Source: Mycobacterium shimoidei
Lineage (GTDB): Bacteria > Actinomycetota > Actinomycetes > Mycobacteriales > Mycobacteriaceae
Assembly (NCBI GenBank): GCA_002101905.1
Contig: LQPU01000032.1
Coordinates: forward strand, 1-64,000
Length of the DNA: 64,000 nt
Reading direction: 5' to 3'
Shown: positions 46,498 through 55,119 of the stretch, piece by piece
Layout of the letters: every line of letters begins with the position of its first letter
How positions within the stretch are numbered: position 1 is the first letter of the stretch
Notes under the pieces: model-generated
Told to the model about the DNA's origin: nothing
Seen by the model: only the letters and a program-made list of their open reading frames with translations
Database searches by the model: none
Program-made: the position numbers and the translations under genes

Positions 46498-47277
46498 CTA
46501 CTCCGGTGCAGCCTCCGAGTCGGAGCGACGGGCGGCCCGGGCCGCCGCCCGCCGGCTGGCTTCCTCGGCATCCAGCACAGCGGCCTGCGCCAACGTGGGA
46601 GCGCCGCCGCCCAGCCGGTGCGGTACCCAGTACTCGCCGGGCGGATGAATCCCGTAGGAGTCTTGCGCCCGCTCGAGCAGATGCTGCATGCGGGAATGCA
46701 GCAACGTTGTCAGCTCCGGTGCCGGCAGCGTCGGCTCGATCGGCTCGCCGACGGCCACTGTGATCGGCACTTTGGGACGCAGCAGATTCTTCGGGTGGTC
46801 TTTGGTCCAGATGCGCTGGGCGCCCCACACGATGTGCGGGATGATCGGCACGTCGGCGGCGATCGCCATCCGCGCGGCACCGGACTTGAGTTCTTTGATT
46901 TCGAAACTGCGGCTGATCGTGGCCTCCGGGTAGACCCCGACGAGTTCCCCGGCGTGCAGCGCTGCGACGGCGGCCTCGAACGAGGCAGCCCCGTTTTCCC
47001 GGTCGACCGGGATGTGGCGGCAGCCGCGCATGATCGGCCCGGAGATCTTGTGGTCGAACACCTCCTGCTTGGCCATGAATCGCACTTTGCGGCCGAGGCC
47101 CTGCTGGTAGGCGGGCAGGCCCGCGAAGGTGAAGTCGAAATAGCTGGTGTGGTTGATCGCGATGACGGCCCCGCCGGTCCTGGGCAGATGTTCGACCCCG
47201 GTGACGGTGAAGCGTAAGCCCTGCACCCGCCAGGCCAGGCGAGCAAGCTGGATGATCGTTCCGTATACCGGCTCCAC
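46498..47277 (-). CDS. 1-acyl-glycerol-3-phosphate acyltransferase family protein (Rv3816c type)
   Basis: The 259-residue paralogue of the next gene has HX4D in INHTSYFDFTFAGLP, VPVDREN, and YPEATISRSFEIKELKSGAARMAI. GTG 47277 (VEPVYGTIIQLARL) gives exactly the 259 residues I recall for Rv3816c; an upstream extension lacks codon bias. The C-terminal helix is Ala/Arg-rich and probably cytoplasmic. It is divergent from the Rieske protein gene, with 92 bp between, which should hold both promoters. Confidence 0.92.
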   Translation of the reverse strand: MEPVYGTIIQLARLAWRVQGLRFTVTGVEHLPRTGGAVIAINHTSYFDFTFAGLPAYQQGLGRKVRFMAKQEVFDHKISGPIMRGCRHIPVDRENGAASFEAAVAALHAGELVGVYPEATISRSFEIKELKSGAARMAIAADVPIIPHIVWGAQRIWTKDHPKNLLRPKVPITVAVGEPIEPTLPAPELTTLLHSRMQHLLERAQDSYGIHPPGEYWVPHRLGGGAPTLAQAAVLDAEEASRRAAARAARRSDSEAAPE

Positions 47278-47369
47278 GGCCTCAACCCTAAACTTTTGCG
47301 CCCGGAGTGCGTCGGGGGCCGTCGAAGGAATCGGGCCGGCGAGCCGACCCCCGCTAAGCTTGGGCGGCA

Positions 47370-48920
47370 ATGCAGGTCACCAGCGTCGGCCATGCCGGCT
47401 TCCGGATCGAGACCCGGGCGGGCAGCATTCTGTGCGACCCGTGGGTCAACCCGGCCTACTTCGGCGCGTGGTTCCCGTTTCCGGACAACAGCGCATTGGA
47501 CTGGGACGCGCTCGGCGACTGCGACTACCTCTATGTCTCGCATCTGCACAAGGATCACTTCGACGCGCAGTTACTCGCCGAGCATGTGAACAAGCAGGCC
47601 GTGGTGCTGTTGCCGGATTTCCCGGTCCCGGATTTGCGCGACGAGTTGACCAAGCTGGGTTTTCACCGGTTCTTCGAGACGACGGATTCGGTGAAGCACC
47701 GGGTCAGCGGGCCCAAGGGCGAGCTGGACATCATGATCATCTCGCTGCGAGCGCCCGCGGACGGCCCGATCGGCGACTCGGCGCTGGCGGTCTTCGACGG
47801 CGAGACAACGGCGTTCAACATGAACGACGCCCGGCCGGTCGATTTAGAGCCGCTGCACGCCGAATTCGGCCACGTCGACGTGCACATGCTGCAGTACTCC
47901 GGCGCAATCTGGTACCCGATGGTCTACGACATGCCTGCCCGGGCCAAGGAGGTGTTCGGCGTCCAGAAGCGCCAGCGCCAGATGGATCGGGCCCGCCAAT
48001 ACATCGCGCAGGTCGACGCCACCTGGGTGATCCCGTCGGCCGGCCCGCCGTGCTTCTTGGACCCTGAGCTGCGTCACCTCAACGACGACCACGGCGATCC
48101 GGCCAACATCTTCCCCGACCAGATGGTGTTCCTCGACCAGATGCGCACCCACGGCCATGACCGCGGACTGTTGATGATGCCCGGTTCGACCGCGAATTTC
48201 ACTGGCGCCCAGTTGGATTCATTGCTCCACCCGCTGCCCACGGAACAGGTCGAGGCGATCTTCACGACCGGCAAAGCGGCGTATATCGCCGACTACGCCG
48301 CCCGGATGGCGCCGGTGCTGGCGGCGGAGAAGGCGCGTTGGGCGCCGGCGGCCGGTGAACCACTTCTGGAGCCGCTGCGCGCAACGCTCGAGCCGATCAT
48401 GCTGGCCAGCGACGAGGTCTGCGACGGGATCGGCTATCCCGTCGAGCTGGTGTTGGGGGCGGAAACCGTCGTCCTCGACTTCCCGAAACGCACCGTGCGT
48501 GAACCGGTTCCCAACGAGAAATTCCGCTACGGCTTCGCGATCCCGCCGCAGCTGGTGCGTACCGTGCTGCGCGACCATGAGCCCGACTGGGTCAACACCA
48601 TCTTCTTGTCCACCCGGTTCAAGGCGTGGCGAGTGGGCGGCTACAACGAGTACCTGTACACCTTCTTCAAATGCCTGACCGACGAGCGTATCGCGTACGC
48701 CGACGGCTGGTTCGCCGAAACCCACGACGATACGGCGTCGATAACGTTGGACGGCTGGGAGATTCAGCGTCGCTGTCCGCACCTGAAGGCCGACCTGTCG
48801 AAGTTCGGTGTGGTGGAGGGCAACACCTTGACGTGTAATCTGCACGGCTGGCAGTGGAACCTACAGGACGGCCGCTGCCTCACCGCGCGTGGCCACGAGC
48901 TTCGGTGTAGGCGCCTATGA
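47370..48920 (+). CDS. Rieske [2Fe-2S] and metallo-hydrolase-fold protein (Rv3818 type)
   Basis: The 516-residue protein has an N-terminal metallo-beta-lactamase-like half (QVTSVGHAGFRIET, ILCDPWVNPAYFG, YVSHLHKDHFD) and a C-terminal Rieske domain with the ligand motifs CPHL and CNLHGWQWNL. This architecture resembles CMP-N-acetylneuraminate hydroxylase, so an oxygenase acting on an amino-sugar or glycolipid is plausible, but the substrate is unknown. The length equals Rv3818 as I recall it. The next gene overlaps by four bases (ATGA). Confidence 0.92.
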   Translation: MQVTSVGHAGFRIETRAGSILCDPWVNPAYFGAWFPFPDNSALDWDALGDCDYLYVSHLHKDHFDAQLLAEHVNKQAVVLLPDFPVPDLRDELTKLGFHRFFETTDSVKHRVSGPKGELDIMIISLRAPADGPIGDSALAVFDGETTAFNMNDARPVDLEPLHAEFGHVDVHMLQYSGAIWYPMVYDMPARAKEVFGVQKRQRQMDRARQYIAQVDATWVIPSAGPPCFLDPELRHLNDDHGDPANIFPDQMVFLDQMRTHGHDRGLLMMPGSTANFTGAQLDSLLHPLPTEQVEAIFTTGKAAYIADYAARMAPVLAAEKARWAPAAGEPLLEPLRATLEPIMLASDEVCDGIGYPVELVLGAETVVLDFPKRTVREPVPNEKFRYGFAIPPQLVRTVLRDHEPDWVNTIFLSTRFKAWRVGGYNEYLYTFFKCLTDERIAYADGWFAETHDDTASITLDGWEIQRRCPHLKADLSKFGVVEGNTLTCNLHGWQWNLQDGRCLTARGHELRCRRL

Positions 48921-49246
48921 GCACGCAACAGTATGACGACGGCCTGGTCCAACTGGATCGGGAAGCAATCACGTTGCACCGCTATCACTTTCCGTCGGGT
49001 ACCTCGAAGGTCATCCCGCTGAGCGCCGTCCGCGGATACAAGGCTGAGCCGCTGGGACTGTTTTCGCACCGGTTGCGCCTCTGGGGCACTTCGGATCTGC
49101 GGCGCTGGCTGCCGTTGGATGTGCGCCGACCGTTCAAGTCGACGTTGATCACCCTGGACGTACCGGGGACCTGGCCCAGCCCCGCGTTCACGCCGGCCGA
49201 CCCGCAAGAGTTCACTGCATTGCTGGACGAGCTACTGAGCCGTTGA
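48917..49246 (+). CDS. Conserved small protein (Rv3819 type)
   Basis: This 109-residue protein has no signal peptide or membrane helix. The sequence LVQLDREAITLHRYHFPSGTSKVIPLSAVRGYKAE is beta-rich and reminiscent of bacterial PH-like domains, which is a guess from pattern only. The start overlaps the Rieske gene stop (ATGA), so coupled translation and a joint function are likely. It ends inside the inverted repeat shared with the convergent dehydrogenase. Confidence 0.85.
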   Translation: MSTQQYDDGLVQLDREAITLHRYHFPSGTSKVIPLSAVRGYKAEPLGLFSHRLRLWGTSDLRRWLPLDVRRPFKSTLITLDVPGTWPSPAFTPADPQEFTALLDELLSR

Positions 49247-49301
49247 GATTGCACACAGTGTCGTGGTTGCCGCGAATCAACAACCCTGCGCGCAATCTCA
49301 A
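49243..49301. terminator. Bidirectional terminator overlapping two stop codons
   Basis: Arms 49243-49252 (TTGAGATTGC) and 49292-49301 (GCAATCTCAA) are perfectly complementary over 10 bp. Pairing extends to 16 bp with G:U wobbles in the minus-strand transcript. The left arm contains the TGA of the Rv3819-type gene, and the right arm contains the stop of the dehydrogenase. The palindrome thus lies symmetrically between convergent genes and includes both ends. Confidence 0.7.
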
Positions 49302-50857
49302 CGCCCGGCGTCGGCCAGTGCCTGACGGGCGGCGTTGTAGCCGGGGATGAACGTGATGCCCGGCCCGCCGTGGCATCCCGCACTGCCCAGATACAACCCG
49401 TCGATAGGAATGGGCTGACCGAGAAATCCTTTGGGGCCGGGGCGGTTGGGGCCGATCTGGTTGGGGTTCAACAGGCCGTGGCAGTAGTCGCCGCCCGGAG
49501 CACCGAACATGACACCCATGTGCCTGGGTGTGAACGTGGTGTGGCGGATGATGCTTCGCTCGAAATTCGGTGCCAGCCGGGTGATCTTGTCGATCACCCG
49601 CTGGCCCATCTCGACTTTCGCCTGACCGTAGTCCACGCCCCCTTCGATCGGGAACCACAGCGCGAACGCCGACGCGGCGTGCTTGCCCGGGGGCGCCAGG
49701 TCGGGATCGTTCTGCGACGGAATCTGCAGCACCACCGTCGGATCGGCCGGCACGATGCCGCGCCGGCAGTCCTCCCACTGCTGCTGGACGTCTTCGGGCG
49801 TGCAGAACAGGCCGATCGATGCCTGCATGGCCGGCTCGTTGAGCGCCTCGTACGGCGCGGCGAAGCTGGGCGCTTCGTCCAGCGCGAAGTGCATCTGCAG
49901 ATAGCTGCCGCGGTGGTCGGTGCGCGCAAAGCGTTCCCGGATGTCGGCCGGCAGCGCAGCCGAATCGACGAGCTCGTTGACGGTGAGGTCGGGCGCGATG
50001 CCGGACACCACGATCGGCGCGGTGATGGTGTCGCCGGCCTCGGTGCGCACCCCGCTGACCTTCCGGTTGTCGACGAGAATCTCGGTCACCTTGGTGCGTA
50101 GCCGCACTTCGCCGCCGTGGTTGGTGAACGTGTCGCACAGATGCGCGGTGAGCGCGCCGATCCCGCCGCGCAGCTTCTTCATCTGCATGGTGTCGCCGTC
50201 GGGGACGCCCAGCCCGAACGCCAGCGCTGCGGCGCTGCCGGGGGTGGCCGGCCCGCGATAGAGGGTGTTGACGGCCAGCACGGTCATCGAGCCGCGCAGC
50301 GCGCCGTGCTTCTCGCGGTCGGGAAGATAGCGGTCCAGCACATCGGTGACCGAGCCGAACAGTATCTCATCGATGGCCGAGCGTTCGAATTCGTTGGTGG
50401 CGCAGGCGTACATCTCGTCGAGAGTCTTCGGCGGCGCGCCGGCGTCGAACCGGCCCAGTGCCCGAGTGGGTGCCTGGCTCCAGGCCATCAGCCCGGCCAT
50501 GCCGTTGACGGCGTCGGCACCGTGCACCTCGTTGAGGTGAGTGAACAACTTGACCGGGTCGCTGTACTGGATCAACGGATCATCGCCCACACCGCGCAGC
50601 GCGACCGACATGACGTCCAGGTCGATCGTCGGCAGGGTCTCCAAACCCAACGCCTCGACAACCACGGCCGCCGTCGGGAACTGCACCGACCCGGCGATCT
50701 CGAACCGGTAGCCGTCGAACAGCTCGACCGTGGAGGCCATCCCGCCGGCGTAGAGCTTGGATTCCAGGCACAGCGTGCGCAGCCCGGCGCGCTGCAACAT
50801 CACCGCGGCGGCCAGCCCGTTGTGCCCGGCACCAATGACGATCGCGTCGTAGTCCAT
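49298..50857 (-). CDS. FAD-dependent dehydrogenase, phytoene-desaturase family (Rv3829c type)
   Basis: The 519-residue flavoprotein has the dinucleotide-binding start YDAIVIGAGHNGLAAAVMLQRAGL and a GGMAST segment, and a C-terminal FAD motif GLYLGSAGCHGGPGITFIPGYNAAR. ATG 50857 has GGAGGG 4-5 nt upstream; an upstream TTG-initiated extension is rejected. The substrate is unknown, but related proteins act on carotenoids or polyunsaturated compounds. It is downstream of the TetR gene on the same strand. A palindrome matching the TetR-proximal operator lies just before its start, so TetR control is likely. Confidence 0.88.
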   Translation of the reverse strand: MDYDAIVIGAGHNGLAAAVMLQRAGLRTLCLESKLYAGGMASTVELFDGYRFEIAGSVQFPTAAVVVEALGLETLPTIDLDVMSVALRGVGDDPLIQYSDPVKLFTHLNEVHGADAVNGMAGLMAWSQAPTRALGRFDAGAPPKTLDEMYACATNEFERSAIDEILFGSVTDVLDRYLPDREKHGALRGSMTVLAVNTLYRGPATPGSAAALAFGLGVPDGDTMQMKKLRGGIGALTAHLCDTFTNHGGEVRLRTKVTEILVDNRKVSGVRTEAGDTITAPIVVSGIAPDLTVNELVDSAALPADIRERFARTDHRGSYLQMHFALDEAPSFAAPYEALNEPAMQASIGLFCTPEDVQQQWEDCRRGIVPADPTVVLQIPSQNDPDLAPPGKHAASAFALWFPIEGGVDYGQAKVEMGQRVIDKITRLAPNFERSIIRHTTFTPRHMGVMFGAPGGDYCHGLLNPNQIGPNRPGPKGFLGQPIPIDGLYLGSAGCHGGPGITFIPGYNAARQALADAGR

Positions 50858-50893
50858 GTCGCCCTCCGAGTGCAGGCTGGCATGCTTCGCCAA

Positions 50894-50915
50894 GTTTTGT
50901 CAATTATGACGAAAC
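50894..50915. promoter_or_regulatory. TetR operator 2, before the dehydrogenase
   Basis: This 22-bp imperfect palindrome has core TGTCAATTATGACG (50898-50911) and flanking GTTT/AAAC. It matches the palindrome at 51552-51573 at most positions. It overlaps the 3' end of the TetR gene (stop at 50904-50906) and sits 37 bp upstream of the dehydrogenase ATG, as expected for an operator or promoter site. Confidence 0.75.
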
Positions 50916-51530
50916 TGCGGGCGCTGACCAGGTGTCGGAGATACCGGCGCGCAGGGACTCCAGCGCCGCGTGGCACATCCGCGCCAGCTCACCGAGCGAG
51001 CGGTCGTCGCCTTCCATCCATAGCTCCATGGCGCCGAAGACAGCCGCCGCGATACACCGGGCGGTCACCGCGAAATGCAGCTGGGCATCCGGTTTTTGCG
51101 CGGCCGGGCCGCTACGGTGTTGCAGCTGCGCGTGGATGGAGTCGGCGAAGTCGGCCTGGACATCGCGGATATGGCGGGCGATGCGGTCCGGGTCGAGCTC
51201 GGCGCCCCGCAGCGCGGCGATCTTCGTCACCGCTTCGACGTCGTAGGGAAACGCGAAGATGGCCGACTGCACCGAGTCGATGACCGGCTCGTCGGCCGGC
51301 CTGGCGTCCAGCGCCGCGCGAAACCAGGTCAGGCCGGTGTAGTCGGCGAACAGCAAGTCGTGTTTGGAGCTGAAGTGCCGATAGAAGGTGCGCAGCGATA
51401 CGCCGGCGTCCGAGGCGATTTGCTCGGCCGAGGTTTCTTCCACGCCCTGGGCCAAGAATCGCACCAGCGCAGCCTGGATGAGCGCCTCGCGAGTGCGCTC
51501 GCTGCGCGCCGTCTGCGCCGGCCTGACCAT
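50904..51530 (-). CDS. TetR-family transcriptional regulator (Rv3830c type)
   Basis: The 208-residue regulator from ATG 51530 has the N-terminal helix-turn-helix RTREALIQAALVRFLAQGVEETSAEQIASDAGVSLRTFYRHFSSK, the canonical TetR signature. The ligand-binding domain is alpha-helical and unassigned. The start is chosen because it gives about the length I recall for Rv3830c and leaves the operator at 51552 in the promoter; a start at 51548 is possible. The gene precedes the dehydrogenase and is divergent from a DUF2834 gene. Autoregulation is inferred from the two near-identical palindromes. Confidence 0.9.
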   Translation of the reverse strand: MVRPAQTARSERTREALIQAALVRFLAQGVEETSAEQIASDAGVSLRTFYRHFSSKHDLLFADYTGLTWFRAALDARPADEPVIDSVQSAIFAFPYDVEAVTKIAALRGAELDPDRIARHIRDVQADFADSIHAQLQHRSGPAAQKPDAQLHFAVTARCIAAAVFGAMELWMEGDDRSLGELARMCHAALESLRAGISDTWSAPAVSS

Positions 51531-51551
51531 GCCCGTAAAGTACCGCATCCA

Positions 51552-51573
51552 GTTCTGTCAATATTGACAAAAC
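51552..51573. promoter_or_regulatory. TetR operator 1, TetR / DUF2834 intergenic
   Basis: The perfect 14-bp palindrome TGTCAATATTGACA (51556-51569) is extended to 22 bp (51552-51573) with one mismatched pair. It lies in the 70-bp gap between the divergent TetR and DUF2834 genes. With the related site at 50894-50915, the consensus is GTTyTGTCAATwwTGACrAAAC. Confidence 0.8.
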
Positions 51574-51600
51574 TATCCGGGTCCAGCGACACTGCCCCGC

Positions 51601-52074
51601 ATGGTCTCACTTCTGGTGCACGCAATCCTGGGACTGACGGTGATCGGGTGGATCGTCGCGTCCAACCCGGCCGTGTTCGCGCGGCCTGCCCAGGGGCCGC
51701 GGTTCTCGCCGCTGGAGTGCCTGTTCTACGCGGTCGGTATCGCGTCGATCATCTTGGGCTGGTATTTCAACATCCGGTTCGTCCGGGAGTACGCCACCGG
51801 CAATGCCAATCCTATTTGGGGCCCGGGCAGTTGGTCGGACTACATCCGGTTGATGTTCACCAATCCGGCGGCGGGTTCGGCCAGTCAGGACTACACGATC
51901 GCGAATGTGATTCTGCTGCCGTTGTTTACCATCGTCGACGGGTATCGGCGTGGGCTACGGCGTCCGTGGCTGTATTTCGTGTCGAGCCTGTTCACCAGTT
52001 TCGCCTTCGCGTTCGCGTTCTACTTCGCCACCGTCGAGCGCCAGCACCGGCACGAGCTTTCCCCCGCGGCCTAA
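51601..52074 (+). CDS. DUF2834-type membrane protein (Rv3831 type)
   Basis: The 157-residue membrane protein has four hydrophobic segments: [18 protein letters not shown], a central [32 protein letters not shown] and [17 protein letters not shown]. The size and helix pattern suit the DUF2834 family. It starts 27 bp after operator 1 and so may be controlled by the TetR protein. The stop overlaps that of the convergent serS. The function is unknown. Confidence 0.82.
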   Translation: MVSLLVHAILGLTVIGWIVASNPAVFARPAQGPRFSPLECLFYAVGIASIILGWYFNIRFVREYATGNANPIWGPGSWSDYIRLMFTNPAAGSASQDYTIANVILLPLFTIVDGYRRGLRRPWLYFVSSLFTSFAFAFAFYFATVERQHRHELSPAA

Positions 52075-53324
52075 GGCTCGAGGACCTCGGTGCCGACGAA
52101 GGGCACCAGCGCGGCGGGCACTCGCACGCTGCCGTCGGGCTGCTGATGGTTTTCCAGGATGGCGACCAGCCAGCGGGTGGTGGCCAGCGTGCCGTTGAGT
52201 GTGGCGGCGATCTGCGGCTTGCCGCCCGCGTCGCGGTAGCGGATGGCGAGCCGACGCGCCTGAAACGTGGTGCAGTTCGACGTAGAGGTCAGCTCACGGT
52301 AGGTGCCCTGGGTGGGGATCCAGGCCTCGCAGTCGAACTTGCGGGCCGCCGACGAGCCGAGATCGCCTGCCGCGACGTCGATCACGCGGTAGGGCACCTC
52401 GATCAGGCTCAGCATTTCGCGCTGCCAGTCCAGCAGGCGTTGATGCTCGGCTTCGGCGTCGTCGGGCACGCAGTAGACGAAGGCCTCGACCTTGTCGAAC
52501 TGGTGCACGCGGATGATGCCGCGGGTGTCTTTGCCGTGACTGCCGGCTTCCCGGCGGAAACACGACGACCAGCCCGCGTAGCGCAGCGGTCCGGCGGACA
52601 GGTCGAGAATCTCGTCGGCGTGGTAGCCGGCAAGCGGCACCTCGGAGGTGCCGACGAGATAGAGGTCGTCGGCTTCGAGGTGATAGACCTCTTCGGCGTG
52701 CGCGCCGAGGAATCCGGTGCCCGACATGACTTCTGGGCGCACCAGCACCGGCGGGATCATCAACGTGAAGCCATTGTCGACGGCCAGCCGGACCGCGAGC
52801 TGTAGCAGCCCCAGCTGCAGCAGCGCGCCGCGGCCGGTCAAGAAGTAGAACCGCGACCCGGACACCTTGGCCCCGCGTTCCATGTCGATCAGACCCAACG
52901 ACTCGCCGAGCTCTAGATGGTCCCTGGGGTTTTCGATCGCCGCCGGCTCCCCGACGGTGTCCAGAACGGCGAAGTCCTCCTCCCCGCCGGCGGGCACCCC
53001 GTCGAGGACGACGTTGGGGATCGCCAGGTAGGCCGCGGTGAACGCCGCCTCGGCGTCGGCCTGTTTAGCCTCGGCCGCCTTGACCTCCTCGGCGAGTTCC
53101 TTGGCGCGCTGCAGCAAGGCCGGGCGCTCGTCGGCGGATGCGGCGCCCACCTTTTTGCTGGCGGCCTTCTGCTCGGCGCGCAGCGAATCCGCCGCCGAGA
53201 TCGCGGCCCGACGCTGACGGTCGGCGGCCAGCAGCGTATCGACCATTGCGAGGTCCTCGCCGCGGCTGATCTGGGAGCGACGGACGGCGTCGGGGTCTTC
53301 GCGCAGCAACTTCAGGTCGATCAC
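52071..53324 (-). CDS. serS: Seryl-tRNA synthetase
   Basis: The 417-residue class II aminoacyl-tRNA synthetase has an N-terminal coiled-coil arm ([41 protein letters not shown]) and a catalytic domain. Motif 2 is visible as [26 protein letters not shown], and motif 3 near [11 protein letters not shown] and [20 protein letters not shown] is the start at 53324. The length is near the 419 of M. tuberculosis. Its 3' end overlaps that of the DUF2834 gene. Confidence 0.97.
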   Translation of the reverse strand: MIDLKLLREDPDAVRRSQISRGEDLAMVDTLLAADRQRRAAISAADSLRAEQKAASKKVGAASADERPALLQRAKELAEEVKAAEAKQADAEAAFTAAYLAIPNVVLDGVPAGGEEDFAVLDTVGEPAAIENPRDHLELGESLGLIDMERGAKVSGSRFYFLTGRGALLQLGLLQLAVRLAVDNGFTLMIPPVLVRPEVMSGTGFLGAHAEEVYHLEADDLYLVGTSEVPLAGYHADEILDLSAGPLRYAGWSSCFRREAGSHGKDTRGIIRVHQFDKVEAFVYCVPDDAEAEHQRLLDWQREMLSLIEVPYRVIDVAAGDLGSSAARKFDCEAWIPTQGTYRELTSTSNCTTFQARRLAIRYRDAGGKPQIAATLNGTLATTRWLVAILENHQQPDGSVRVPAALVPFVGTEVLEP

Positions 53325-53444
53325 GGCCTAGAACACTACTTTTGATCGCCACGCCGCAGGACGGCGGCCACCGAGGCGCCGACTCGGCAGCAACAATCGC
53401 ATCATTTGTCACAGCCCTCGGCGCGGCCTGTCAGAATAGACCCA

Positions 53445-54698
53445 ATGTTGGATGCACCCGGGCAGGACAAACCGGTCGCCGACCAGCCGGTATCCCGGTC
53501 GTCGCGGTCCGGGTGGCTCCGGACCCTGCACGCGTCGGCTACCCGTCGCGCGTTGCTGCTGACCGCGCTGGGCGGACTGCTCATCGCCGGAATCGTCACC
53601 GCCATCCCGATCGGCGACGGCGGCCGGCTGGCCGGCTACATCGACCCGGTGCCGGCTACCGGAGCCAAGGGCAACGAAGCGTTCAACCGTGCCGGTCGCG
53701 GCGACTGCCTGATGTGGCCGGACAAGTCGCCGGAGGCCGCCACCATCGTCGACTGCAAGGACGAGCACCGCTTCGAGGTCGCCGAGTCCATCGACATGCG
53801 GACCTTCCCGGGCTCGGAGTACGGCCCGGACGCTGCTCCGCCGTCGGCGGCGCGCATCGAACAAATCAGCCAGGAGCAGTGCGAATCGGCGGTGCACCGG
53901 TATCTTGCCACCAAGTTCGACCCGAACAGCAAGTTCACCATCAGCATGCTGTGGTCCGGTGACAAGGCATGGCGGCAGGCCGGTGAGCGCCGGATGCTGT
54001 GCGGGTTGCAGTTGCCCGGCGCCGACAACCAACAGCAGGTCTTCAAAGGCAAGGTCGCCGACCTCGACCAGTCCCGGGTGTGGCCGGACGGCACCTGCCT
54101 GGGCATCGATTCCTCGACCAACCAGCCCACCGACGTCCCGGTCGACTGCGCCGCCCCCCACGCCATGGAGGTCACCGGCACGGTCAACGTGGCCGCGAGG
54201 TTTCCCGAGGCGCTGCCCCCCGAGCCGGAACAGGACGCCTTCATCAAAGAGTCCTGCACCAAGCTGACGGACGCCTACCTGGCGCCGGTCCAGTTGCGCA
54301 GCACCACCCTGACATTGATCTACAGCACCCTGTCGTTGCCGAGCTGGTCGGCGGGCAGCCGCGAAGTTGCCTGCAGCATCGGCGCCACACTGGGCAACGG
54401 CGGCTGGGCCACGCTGGTCAACAGCGCCAAGGGGCCGTTGTTGATCAATGGTCAGCCACCGGTCCCGCCGCCGGACATCCCGCAGGAGCGGCTCAACCTG
54501 CCGCCGATTCCGATGCCCGCGCCGAGTTCCGGGGGGTCGAGTTCGTCGACGGCGGGCTCGACCGGATCGACCGGCCAACAGCAGCAGCAGCGGCAGGGCA
54601 ACGAGCACCTGCCGCAACAGCCGGCAGGCCCGCCAGCCCAGCAGCAACCGGCAGCTCCCGCCCAGCAGGAGCCCGGAGCCCCGCCACCGGGAGGCTAG
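53445..54698 (+). CDS. Septum-formation-type exported membrane protein (Rv3835 type)
   Basis: The 417-residue protein starts at ATG 53445, where similarity to Rv3835 begins (MLDAPGQD). An N-terminal cytoplasmic part precedes one membrane helix (RRALLLTALGGLLIAGIVTAI). Two septum-formation-like halves follow, with conserved Cys: GRGDCLMWPDKSPEAATIVDCKDEHRFEVAE and DGTCLGIDSSTNQPTDVPVDCAAPHAMEVTG. A Pro/Gln-rich C-terminal tail ends the protein (about 120 residues). The family has been linked to septum or wall growth only by annotation. It is 4 bp upstream of the zincin gene and likely cotranscribed. Confidence 0.88.
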   Translation: MLDAPGQDKPVADQPVSRSSRSGWLRTLHASATRRALLLTALGGLLIAGIVTAIPIGDGGRLAGYIDPVPATGAKGNEAFNRAGRGDCLMWPDKSPEAATIVDCKDEHRFEVAESIDMRTFPGSEYGPDAAPPSAARIEQISQEQCESAVHRYLATKFDPNSKFTISMLWSGDKAWRQAGERRMLCGLQLPGADNQQQVFKGKVADLDQSRVWPDGTCLGIDSSTNQPTDVPVDCAAPHAMEVTGTVNVAARFPEALPPEPEQDAFIKESCTKLTDAYLAPVQLRSTTLTLIYSTLSLPSWSAGSREVACSIGATLGNGGWATLVNSAKGPLLINGQPPVPPPDIPQERLNLPPIPMPAPSSGGSSSSTAGSTGSTGQQQQQRQGNEHLPQQPAGPPAQQQPAAPAQQEPGAPPPGG

Positions 54699-54702
54699 CC
54701 GG

Positions 54703-55053
54703 GTGGCAGTGCGGATGGACCCGCAACGGTTCGAGGAGCTGGTCTCCGAGGCGCTGGATCTGATCCCGCCCGAACTGGCCGCCGTCATGGACAACGTCGT
54801 GGTCCTGGTCGCCGACCGGGATCCCGAAGACGCCGAGCTGCTCGGGCTGTATGAGGGTGTCGCGCTGACCGAGCGCGACTCCCACTACGGCGGATCGCTT
54901 CCGGACACCATCACGATCTATCGCGACGCGCTGCTGGACATCTGCGACTCCGACGACGAGGTCGTCGAGGAGGTGAAGATCACCGTGATCCACGAGATCG
55001 CCCACCATTTCGGCATCGACGACGACCGGCTGCACGAATTGGGCTGGGCTTAG
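54703..55053 (+). CDS. Zincin-type metallopeptidase-family protein (Rv3836 type)
   Basis: The 116-residue small protein has a C-terminal zincin motif VIHEIAHHFGIDDDRLHELGWA (HExxH plus downstream His), typical of the Acg1-like metallopeptidase family DUF1025. The N-terminal part holds MDPQRFEELVSEALDLIPPEL. GTG 54703 has GGGAGG 8 nt upstream; ATG 54715 is an alternative. It follows the septum-like gene closely, so the two may be translated from one mRNA. No substrate is known. Confidence 0.88.
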   Translation: MAVRMDPQRFEELVSEALDLIPPELAAVMDNVVVLVADRDPEDAELLGLYEGVALTERDSHYGGSLPDTITIYRDALLDICDSDDEVVEEVKITVIHEIAHHFGIDDDRLHELGWA

Positions 55054-55094
55054 CGTTATCCGGGGCTTTATCGGCGCGGCATCGCGGATTCGTC

Positions 55095-55119
55095 GGGCCC
55101 CGGTGCTACAACGGGGCCC
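55095..55119 (+). promoter_or_regulatory. Hairpin abutting the start codon of the small Cys-rich gene
   Basis: Arms GGGCCCCG (55095-55102) and CGGGGCCC (55112-55119) are perfectly complementary over 8 bp with a 9-nt loop, and the right arm directly abuts the ATG at 55120. This would occlude the only purine-rich stretch before that ATG. It could therefore regulate translation, or serve as a terminator for the preceding zincin gene. Confidence 0.55.
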
